DNA from: DASPOJ01 sp050014395
GTDB taxonomy: Bacteria > Acidobacteriota > Terriglobia > Acidiferrales > UBA7541
Length of the DNA: 64,000 nt
Direction: 5' to 3'
Assembly (NCBI GenBank): GCA_050014395.1
Contig: JBEKDK010000019.1
Span: 1-64,000, forward strand
The notes below the pieces were generated by a model. It had not been told where the DNA came from, did not search any database, and saw only the letters and a list, made by a program, of their open reading frames with translations. The position numbers and the translations under genes are program-made. This document shows, one piece after another, positions 15,984-22,684 of the stretch. The first letter of the stretch is position 1, and every line of letters starts with the position of its first letter.

Positions 15984-17300
15984 ATGAATCCTGTGACTGA
16001 AATAAGAACGAATCCGGCTTCCGAATCGAGAAGTGTTGCGAGTGGAGCAGCCGCTGCGCCAGCCTCGGCAAAACCGACGACAACGACCGGAGCGGTTTTC
16101 GGCGCCACGCCGGGGATGCCTGGAATCTTCAAGTCAAATTTCGACTACCAGCTTGTGAGAGGGATGCTCGCCGGCGCCTATGGCGAGGGCGGCGCGTTCG
16201 GTGAGCTGTACTCGACAGCGAGGCGAGTGGTGGACAGAGACATAGAGAGCTGGACTGCCGAATGGGGCGGCACTGCGGAGAGGGTCGAGGCCATAGCCCA
16301 CAACTCCTTGAGCGGCGGCCATGCCGTCAGTGCGCGCGAGGCGTTTCTCCGGGCGTCCCTGTATTGGCGAACGGGACTCTTCTTCCTTGACAACAACGAC
16401 CCACGCCAGCTCGCGATGTACAAGAGTCACCGCGCATGCTTCAGGCACGCAGCGGCGCTGTTCGATCCGCAGATCGAACCCGTCAGCATTCCCTACGAGA
16501 ACGGGAAAGTGTTGCCTGGGTATTTCATGCGCGCGGACGCAACCGGTCGACCGCGTGCGACGGTGATGATCCTCGGTGGTGGCGACACGACTTGCGAGGA
16601 ACTGTATGACTTTGGCGGCGGTGCGGCAGCGGTGCGCCGCGGCTACAACGCGTTTTTGTGGGAGGGCCCCGGACAAGTCGGCGCGTACGCCATGGATCGG
16701 GATTTGACGTATCGCCCGGACTGGGAAGTCCCGACGCGATATGCCGTGGACTACGTTCTATCCCGCGGCGACGTGGATGCCACCAGGCTGGCGCTCTCGG
16801 GGCACAGCATGGGCGGATACTTCGCCCCGCGTGCCGTAGCCTACGAAAAACGCATTACGGCCGTGATCGCGAATTCGCTGATACCGGAACTTAAGCCCGT
16901 ACTTTTGGCCTTGATGGGCTTTGACCCAACCAAGCCCTATGTTGAGGGAATGGAGGACAAGATTGACATTTCCGAGCCGATGAAGAAATTCATGACGACG
17001 AACGTCAAAGAGCGGTGCGGGTTCGCAGGGAAGCCGCTCGGGGCACTATTTGACAACATCGGGAGTTACACCTTGGCCGGGCTTGAGGGGAAGATCACGT
17101 GCCCGCTGCTGAGCATAGCCGGCGAGGGCGAGGGACCGCTGATGGTGAGTAAGGGGCACGCGTTCTACGAGAAGCTCACCTGCCCGAAGACGGAGCGTGT
17201 GGTTAGCTCACTGGAGGGCGGCGACGCTCACTGCACAATGAATAACCCGAGTCTGAAGCACCAGATCGAATTCGACTGGCTCGACGAGGTCTTCAAATAG
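15984..17300 (+). CDS. alpha/beta hydrolase of the 2,6-dihydroxypseudooxynicotine hydrolase/FrsA type
   Basis: A 438-residue enzyme. The helical N-terminal part (ARRVVDRDIESW...) precedes an alpha/beta hydrolase core with the oxyanion segment MILGGGDTT and nucleophile elbow GHSMGG. A late Asp in SIAGEGEG and His in GGDAHCTMN are candidates for the rest of the triad. The closest recognised type cleaves C-C or ester bonds in aromatic side chains. The frame extends back to 15855, but the ATG at 15984 has CTGGAG before it and begins the more protein-like region. The N-terminal 35 residues are Ala/Thr/Ser-rich and probably disordered. Confidence 0.8.
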   Translation: MNPVTEIRTNPASESRSVASGAAAAPASAKPTTTTGAVFGATPGMPGIFKSNFDYQLVRGMLAGAYGEGGAFGELYSTARRVVDRDIESWTAEWGGTAERVEAIAHNSLSGGHAVSAREAFLRASLYWRTGLFFLDNNDPRQLAMYKSHRACFRHAAALFDPQIEPVSIPYENGKVLPGYFMRADATGRPRATVMILGGGDTTCEELYDFGGGAAAVRRGYNAFLWEGPGQVGAYAMDRDLTYRPDWEVPTRYAVDYVLSRGDVDATRLALSGHSMGGYFAPRAVAYEKRITAVIANSLIPELKPVLLALMGFDPTKPYVEGMEDKIDISEPMKKFMTTNVKERCGFAGKPLGALFDNIGSYTLAGLEGKITCPLLSIAGEGEGPLMVSKGHAFYEKLTCPKTERVVSSLEGGDAHCTMNNPSLKHQIEFDWLDEVFK

Positions 17301-17727
17301 GATCGGGGACACCTAGAGTAATTTCAGTTGCATGGAGAACGCGCACAAACAGAAATGGGGGCGAGTGGCGCAGGCTTTGAAGTGAGGGTGACCCATCCTT
17401 TGGCCGCCGCGGCGGGCAAAGGATGAGCCACCCCGGTATTCAATTCGCGCAGCCCTCAAGGCGCCGCATATTACTCCACGGTGAAGACTGCCAGTGGTGT
17501 CATCCGCTCGTGCAGATTGTGGAATTCAAAGAGCCTGGAAGGGGTGGGCCACCCGCCCATGTTGACTTGGGAGATTTGCCAGAAGCGTATCGAATGGCGC
17601 CTTGAAGTTGAGAGGGGCGGTGTCGCAGCCTTTGAATTTCGGGCGGCCCATCCTGGCGCTGCAAAGGGCGGGCCACCCGCGGGACGTTCAGAAGAACTAC
17701 AGTAGCGTGTCGAAGGGGGGCGTTATT
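17301..17727. other. intergenic region with two copies of a GGGTGGCC-type inverted repeat
   Basis: The 427-base gap holds two imperfect inverted repeats of one type. At 17386-17434 GGGTGACCCATCCTTTG pairs with CAAAGGATGAGCCACCCC; at 17639-17680 GGGCGGCCCATCCTGGCG is followed by CAAAGGGCGGGCCACCC. A third, partial unit (GGGTGGGCCACCCGCCCA) is near 17543-17560. Each copy is preceded by CGCAGGCTTTGAA or CGCAGCCTTTGAA, which extends the repeat. No gene is supported here. Confidence 0.65.
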
Positions 17728-18360
17728 GTGGCTAATGCCATAGGGCGAATGTGTTCGCTCTTCACGATCTTATTCTTAATCGGAACCGTTCAAATGTGTG
17801 CTCAGGCACCCACTGAGCTGAAAGTATGGAGTTTTCAAGGGGCGCGCGGGCAGGTCCAAATAAAAGCGTCTCAGGTCGGCGGCAGCGCTGGCAAAAAAAC
17901 ATGTGTTCTGGAGATTTACTCTCCTGGGGGAGCGAATCGGTCGGAAGTTGAGGAGGCGGAGTTTCTTTCGACGGTTTTGAACGATCTGCCGAAGATAGGT
18001 GTAAGCGTCCAGTCAATCGATCGGATTCTCTTTCGGTTTAATGAACCAGACGCTGTTGCCAGGGTAGCGGCCTACGCAGCGTCGTCAAAGCAATGGAGGG
18101 AAGCGTTGCGCAACAACAACGTGTCCATTGCTCATGCGCTCGTGACGGCGTTCATCAACGAAAGCGGTGCATACAGGGAGTGGGATCGCGTGTTCAGAGA
18201 GCATGGTCTCGCCCTCAGAGTTGCGGGTGTGGAGCAATTCATGGTGGAGCCGTTTTCCCAGGCACACGCGAGTTGTCCGGCGGGTACGGATTGCAAGAAT
18301 CTTGTCGTTCCGAACGATGCCTTCGTGCAGATGAATGTTGTCCCCATCGCTCGCCAGTAG
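17728..18360 (+). CDS. secreted hypothetical protein
   Basis: A 210-residue protein with an N-terminal signal peptide (MCSLFTILFLIGTVQMCAQA). The GTG at 17728 has AAGGGGGG before it; an ATG at 17749 is possible, and frames extending further back run through the repeats and are rejected. The mature part is mixed alpha/beta with two late cysteines (CPAGTDC) that may form a disulfide. I do not recognise a family. It stands alone between two gaps. Confidence 0.55.
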   Translation: MANAIGRMCSLFTILFLIGTVQMCAQAPTELKVWSFQGARGQVQIKASQVGGSAGKKTCVLEIYSPGGANRSEVEEAEFLSTVLNDLPKIGVSVQSIDRILFRFNEPDAVARVAAYAASSKQWREALRNNNVSIAHALVTAFINESGAYREWDRVFREHGLALRVAGVEQFMVEPFSQAHASCPAGTDCKNLVVPNDAFVQMNVVPIARQ

Positions 18361-18510
18361 GGTTGGCCTCTACCAGCACCCCAATCAGCTAGACTGCCCC
18401 TCTTGCGCCCACCCTACGCGCCTGGGACGATTCCGTTAGGACAGGTTCCGACCAGCCCCACGACAAACATCTTGCGCGGGGCGGGGTACGGCGCGGGCGA
18501 GCGGAGGATT

Positions 18511-18548
18511 GGTGACCCGCATCACTCGGGAGGGTGACTTCGATCACT
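18511..18548. promoter_or_regulatory. paired CRP-like sites before the universal stress gene
   Basis: Two dyads, GGTGA-CCCGCA-TCACT and GGTGA-CTTCGA-TCACT, whose TGA triplets start at 18513 and 18535, exactly 22 bases apart. Each has the CRP-type layout of inverted GTGA/TCAC half-sites with a 6-base spacer. They end 49 bases before the ATG of the universal stress protein. The same 22-base pairing occurs at 20.5 and 21.4 kb. Confidence 0.7.
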
Positions 18549-18597
18549 GCTGGCGAGGGGGCCGCGGGTGCACAGTTACGGGCGCTGGAGGTGGGGC

Positions 18598-19497
18598 ATG
18601 AAGACCGCCGAGCCTGGCACGCGCATCGTGCTGAAAAATATTTTGTTTCTCACGGATTTCTCGGAGCCTTCCCAGGCGGCCCTGCCATTCGCCATCGCTG
18701 TGGCGCGCGGATACGGCGCGACGATTCACGCGCTGCATGTGCTGATGCCGGAGCCCTACGTCCACGCCCTGCCGGAGACGATCGCGGCCGCTCTGGAAGC
18801 GCAGGAGGAAACCGCCGAAGCGGAAATGCAGCGCGTGGAAGCGCAGCTGGCGAACGTGCCGCATGAAGTGGCTGTGGTGCGGGGGGCCGGCGTGTGGCCG
18901 GCTCTGGAACAAACGATCACGGAGTGCGATGCCGACTTGATCGTCCTGGGCACGCACGGCCGCACCGGCGCGCAGAAGTTGCTGCTCGGATCGACGGCGG
19001 AGGAAATTTTCCGGCGCGCGCGCGTTCCCGTGCTGAGCATCGGTCCATGGGCGCGCAGAGGGATTCACAACGCGGCGCACTTCCATCGCGTGCTTTATGC
19101 CACGGACTTTACGCCGGCATCTTTGGCTGCGGCGCCCTACGCGATTTCCCTGGCGCAGGAACACGCGGCGCGGCTGGCGCTGATCCACGTGGTACATGAG
19201 CGCGATCTGGAACCCGGGCGCGTGCGGGCCAAGGACTCGGTGGCCAACGTGATGTACGAACTGCACGAAATCGTTCCGCAGAACGCTGAATTGTGGTGCC
19301 GGCCGGAGGCGGTGGTCGCGTACGGGGAACCAGCGACGAGAATTGTGGAGGCGGCGAAGGAACGCGACGCCGACCTTATCGTCCTGGGTGTCCGCGACGC
19401 CGCCGGGCATTTGGGTTCATTGACGCACTTGGAGCGAGCGGTATCGCACAACGTCGTGGCTCATGCGGTGTGCCCTGTCATGACCGTCCGGGGATAA
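18598..19497 (+). CDS. tandem universal stress protein (two UspA domains)
   Basis: A 299-residue protein with two fused Usp domains. The first runs from about residue 12 to 150, with ILFLTDFS at its start and the ATP-binding motif GTHGRTGAQKLLLGSTAE; the second starts at RVLYATDFT and ends VCPVMTV. The glycine motif of the second domain is altered (GVRDAAGHLGSLTHLE), so only domain one may bind ATP. GGAGGTGGGGC precedes the ATG. Two CRP-like dyads upstream place it with the nearby respiratory genes under common control, a typical setting for stress proteins induced by low oxygen or acceptor limitation. Confidence 0.88.
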   Translation: MKTAEPGTRIVLKNILFLTDFSEPSQAALPFAIAVARGYGATIHALHVLMPEPYVHALPETIAAALEAQEETAEAEMQRVEAQLANVPHEVAVVRGAGVWPALEQTITECDADLIVLGTHGRTGAQKLLLGSTAEEIFRRARVPVLSIGPWARRGIHNAAHFHRVLYATDFTPASLAAAPYAISLAQEHAARLALIHVVHERDLEPGRVRAKDSVANVMYELHEIVPQNAELWCRPEAVVAYGEPATRIVEAAKERDADLIVLGVRDAAGHLGSLTHLERAVSHNVVAHAVCPVMTVRG

Positions 19498-19500
19498 AGC

Positions 19501-19554
19501 GAGAGCCGCCGCGAGGAGCCACCTAGGCATCCTCGAGCGGAGACGGCGGCTCTC
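19501..19554. terminator. hairpin after the universal stress gene
   Basis: GAGAGCCGCCG at 19501-19511 pairs perfectly with CGGCGGCTCTC at 19544-19554, and an inner CGAGG/CCTCG adds a second stem. It begins four bases after the stop codon. There is no good T-run, so termination would depend on the stem or on Rho. Confidence 0.55.
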
Positions 19555-19767
19555 GAGGCCTCTGCTTCTAGCACATTCCACGCGACAGAAAAATCACGTA
19601 AAACAACTTAAGGCGAAAAGCGGTTTAGTGCCGCTGCTCGCCTCATGGCTGACCTCAGCCCCGGAAGAAAATATCCCAAGAAATCGTGGAGAAAAGTGAG
19701 AACTAACTTGCTTTGAGATCTGCTCCGATTTTACCGAGAGCGGCTTTCAACCGCGCGCGACCCCCGG

Positions 19768-20478
19768 CTATTTCGCGGTGAGGTGTTTCGCCGATTCCTC
19801 GGCGTCGCCGCCGGGCCAGAGGAGCTTCAGGATAACGCCCTTTTCATCGTCGTATGAGAGCGAGAAAACGTGCGCACACCGCTCGCAGAGCCAATAGTGT
19901 TTGGCCGCGAGATTTTGCGTCGACGCTTGCGCGTCTGGTTGCTGCGCTTTTTCACCCGCAGATTCGGGCTGGAAGCGGAAGAACTTGCCGCCCGCGAGCC
20001 AGTGAAAATCCGTGGGGCAGGCTGGATTGGCGCATTTCGGATGCAGACTTTGGAAAAGCGGTTCCCCTTTGCCTCCGCCTTCGCCAAGAACCGCCAGGTC
20101 GTCTGGGCCGCCGTGCGCGCTGCGTTTCTCTTCGAGCCTCTGGATGATGGCGCGGAGCCACTTTGCGTAAACGTCTTCCGTGTCCGGTTGGTTCGCGTAG
20201 CGATAGAGCGAATCCAAGGTTTCGCCTTCGACGTTGAAGGGAATATGGCGGCAGGGGATTTCGGATTCGCGAAACGCCGCGGGAACCAAGGGCATCAAGA
20301 CGCATTCGACGCAGGGATCGGGATGATCCTTGGAGTCATAATTCATGCAAGTCGGGGAATCCTCGAAAATAAATGTCGGTCTCCACGGCTCGCGCGGGGA
20401 GCGGCCATAGCCGCCTTTTTCAAGGAAAGTGAGCTCGAATTTCAGAACATCCAGAAGGTCACGCTCATCTTTTTTCAT
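19768..20478 (-). CDS. conserved-type hypothetical protein with Cys pairs
   Basis: A 236-residue soluble protein. The ATG at 20478 is preceded by GGGAGGTGGGTT; the frame is open further upstream but runs over the operator sites and is rejected. It has a CVEC near residue 66, a CANPAC about residue 160 and a CERC near 205; the last two pairs may bind zinc or a cluster. The sequence MKKDERDLLDVLKFELTFLEKGGYGRSPREPWRP is distinctive but I cannot name the family. Two CRP-like dyads lie about 60-97 bases before its start, so it is probably a member of the same regulon as the cytochromes. Confidence 0.7.
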   Translation of the reverse strand: MKKDERDLLDVLKFELTFLEKGGYGRSPREPWRPTFIFEDSPTCMNYDSKDHPDPCVECVLMPLVPAAFRESEIPCRHIPFNVEGETLDSLYRYANQPDTEDVYAKWLRAIIQRLEEKRSAHGGPDDLAVLGEGGGKGEPLFQSLHPKCANPACPTDFHWLAGGKFFRFQPESAGEKAQQPDAQASTQNLAAKHYWLCERCAHVFSLSYDDEKGVILKLLWPGGDAEESAKHLTAK

Positions 20479-20537
20479 AACCCACCTCCCCTGTTCATCC
20501 TCTTTTCTTGAGTGTGTTCCTTTCCACAAGTGCGTGC

Positions 20538-20575
20538 TGTGATGGGGGTCACAACGCCGCGTGAATGGCGTCACA
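20538..20575. promoter_or_regulatory. paired CRP-like sites between divergent genes
   Basis: TGTGA-TGGGGG-TCACA at 20538-20553 matches the E. coli CRP consensus half-sites perfectly; CGTGA-ATGGCG-TCACA at 20560-20575 differs at one position. TGA triplets start at 20540 and 20562, again 22 bases apart. They lie 60 bases before the minus-strand gene at 20478 and 130 before the regulator gene. Confidence 0.78.
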
Positions 20576-20685
20576 CGAAAGTCGAGCGCATGAGAATGAG
20601 GTCGCAGAACGCTGAGGACAAAGGGCTTCGCGAGACGGTTAACGTACGGCCAAAGGATTAGCGCAGTGCTAAACCGAAAGCGGCG

Positions 20686-20691
20686 TATAAT
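20686..20691 (+). promoter_or_regulatory. possible -10 box of the Crp/Fnr regulator gene
   Basis: TATAAT lies 14 bases before the ATG at 20705, which would leave a leader of about seven bases. No clear -35 hexamer is present, which fits either an activated or a weak promoter. Confidence 0.45.
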
Positions 20692-20704
20692 ACGGGCAAA
20701 TAAA

Positions 20705-21424
20705 ATGAAAACACCATACGGCCTGCAGGTCATCGAGAGCTGCCTTACCTGCCCTGTGTTGCGGGACAGAATCTTCTGTGACCTTTCTCCGCAGACGCTT
20801 GCCGAGCTCGATTCGATTTCGGCGTCTTCGACGTACCCGAAGGGCGCGGTTCTGTTCGTCGAAGGCCAACAGCCACGGGGCGCGTTTATCATCTGCAACG
20901 GACGAGTGAAACTTTCCGCGAACTCGGCCCAAGGCAAGTCTTTAATCCTGCGCATTGCCGAAGAGGGAGAAGTAGTGGGACTTCCCGGTTCAATTTCGGG
21001 AAAGCCCTACGAGGTAACGGCGGAGGCGCTGGATCCGATCCAAGCGAATTTCATACGCCGCGAGGATCTGCTGCGATTCTTGCGCGAGCACGGCGATGCG
21101 GCGGTGCGCGTGGCGGAGATGCTGTGCCACATCTATCACGCGACGTATCAAGAGGTTAAGTATCTTGGGTTTTCAAGCTCCGCAGCCGAGAAACTGGCGC
21201 GATTCATCATCGATTTGACCGATCATGAGAAGCGCGGAAATGGCCCCCTTCGCGCAACGGTGACGCTGACGCACGAGGAGATCGCTGAGGTGATTGGCTC
21301 TTCGCGCGAAACCGTCACGCGCTTGTTCGCAAGCTTCAAGAAGAAGAAACTAATTGAGGTGAATGGTTCGACGCTGGTGGTGAAAGATAAAGCTGGCCTT
21401 GAAGCGCTGGTTGAAGCACACTGA
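20705..21424 (+). CDS. Crp/Fnr family transcriptional regulator
   Basis: A 239-residue regulator with an N-terminal cyclic-nucleotide-binding-type beta-roll (about residues 30-140), a dimer helix and a C-terminal winged helix (about 165-230). The recognition helix reads SSRETVTRLF with Arg201, Glu202 and Arg206, the CRP-type residues that read TGTGA half-sites, rather than the FNR type. Three cysteines near the N-terminus (Cys13, Cys16, Cys25) plus one in the beta-roll (FIICNGR) could hold an iron-sulfur cluster or heme; this is an inference, and the spacing differs from FNR. It lies between paired TGTGA-N6-TCACA sites on both sides and directly before the cytochrome genes, so it is their likely regulator. 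Confidence 0.88.
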   Translation: MKTPYGLQVIESCLTCPVLRDRIFCDLSPQTLAELDSISASSTYPKGAVLFVEGQQPRGAFIICNGRVKLSANSAQGKSLILRIAEEGEVVGLPGSISGKPYEVTAEALDPIQANFIRREDLLRFLREHGDAAVRVAEMLCHIYHATYQEVKYLGFSSSAAEKLARFIIDLTDHEKRGNGPLRATVTLTHEEIAEVIGSSRETVTRLFASFKKKKLIEVNGSTLVVKDKAGLEALVEAH

Positions 21425-21438
21425 TCCCCTTCCTGTGG

Positions 21439-21476
21439 TGTGACGCTGGACACGGCGATGCGTGACGCGCGTCACA
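21439..21476. promoter_or_regulatory. paired CRP-like sites before the decaheme cytochrome operon
   Basis: TGTGA-CGCTGG-ACACG at 21439-21454 (degenerate right half) and CGTGA-CGCGCG-TCACA at 21461-21476. TGA triplets start at 21441 and 21463, again 22 bases apart. The pair begins 15 bases after the regulator stop and ends 84 bases before the cytochrome ATG. Confidence 0.72.
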
Positions 21477-21559
21477 GAGTGGCGGGCACGAAACAGAAAT
21501 AATCTGCAACTGTCGCGCGAGGCTTGGTCCGCGACGCCGAATCGCAGGTCGGAGGGGGC

Positions 21560-22582
21560 ATGGGGGAACGCAGGAACAGCAACGGGACCTATGTCGTCGG
21601 ACTTGCACTCATTCTTCTGTTTGTTTCTTCATCGCTCGTAGTAAAAAAAATCAGCGCACAAGCACAGCAAGATAAGCAGGCGCCTGCGAGCGCTGCGCAG
21701 ACTGCCAGCGCACCTGCTGCGTCGCCCGCCCCCTCCGCCTACGCCGGATCGGATGCCTGCAAAACGTGCCACGCGGACGAATATTCGAGTTGGGAGAAGA
21801 GTCTTCACTTCCGGACGTCGCTGGACACGAAGGGCGGACCTTCTAAGCAAGGATGCGAAGCGTGCCATGGACCGGCCGCGAACCACGTCGCCGATCCGAG
21901 CGATACATCGGGCCTGTTTATTTTCGAGAAGGCTTCCGCCACAGATATCAACGCGCGCTGCCTGACGTGCCATGCTTCCGGGACCGGCCAGATGAATGCC
22001 TCAAATTCGTTCCACCGGCTAAACCAGGTAAGCTGCACCGACTGCCACTCGCCGCACCACGCGACGACGCCGGAACACTTGCTGGTCAAGGCCCAGCCGG
22101 AACTTTGCTACACCTGCCACCTGCAGCAGAAATCCCAGTTCAATATGCCTTTTCACCATCGCGTCAATGAGGGTTTGATTCAGTGCACCGACTGCCACAA
22201 CCAGCACGGAACTGATGGAACGTGGCAGTCCGACCATTTGGTGCGGCAGGTACAGAATTCAAACTCCGGCGATGTGGCTTGTTTCAAGTGCCACAAGGAC
22301 AAGCAAGGACCATTCGTGTTTGAACACGCCGCCGTGCGGTTGGAAGGATGCGCGACCTGCCATATCCCGCACGGAGGAGCGAATCCTCACATGTTGAAGT
22401 ACAGCGACATCAACCTGCTCTGCCTGCAATGCCACACCGCAGCCCACTTCGGACCGGTGGCAGGGACCGGCATGCCGGTAATGAATGGTCCGGCTCCGAA
22501 CAACTCTAACTATATACAGGGATGCACGATCTGCCATACGGCAATCCACGGTTCCAACTTTAGCGACATCTTTTTCCGATAG
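21560..22582 (+). CDS. decaheme c-type cytochrome, MtrA/DmsE family
   Basis: A 340-residue exported cytochrome with ten CxxCH heme sites (CKTCH, CEACH, CLTCH, CTDCH, CYTCH, CTDCH, CFKCH, CATCH, CLQCH, CTICH), the number found in MtrA, PioA and DmsE. The C-terminal IHGSN...FFR is a DmsE-family signature. An N-terminal hydrophobic helix serves as signal peptide or anchor, followed by a Pro/Ala-rich linker. In the family this protein sits inside an outer membrane porin and carries electrons across it. The ATG at 21560 has GGAGGGGG before it. The next gene encodes the porin; a pair of CRP-like sites is upstream. Confidence 0.92.
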   Translation: MGERRNSNGTYVVGLALILLFVSSSLVVKKISAQAQQDKQAPASAAQTASAPAASPAPSAYAGSDACKTCHADEYSSWEKSLHFRTSLDTKGGPSKQGCEACHGPAANHVADPSDTSGLFIFEKASATDINARCLTCHASGTGQMNASNSFHRLNQVSCTDCHSPHHATTPEHLLVKAQPELCYTCHLQQKSQFNMPFHHRVNEGLIQCTDCHNQHGTDGTWQSDHLVRQVQNSNSGDVACFKCHKDKQGPFVFEHAAVRLEGCATCHIPHGGANPHMLKYSDINLLCLQCHTAAHFGPVAGTGMPVMNGPAPNNSNYIQGCTICHTAIHGSNFSDIFFR

Positions 22583-22684
22583 ATGGAATGTAACGAATAT
22601 TTGGAAATGAGAGACACGCAGAAGGTTAAGTCATGGAACTGGCTGGCGGAAATCGCAGTTCTTAAATCGTCGGGGCGAAAAATC

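Noticed and set aside
19870..20511. Plus-strand frame of 213 codons between the universal stress and regulator genes
   Set aside because: It is antisense to the 236-residue protein, whose ATG has a strong GGGAGGTGGG site and which carries ordered Cys pairs.
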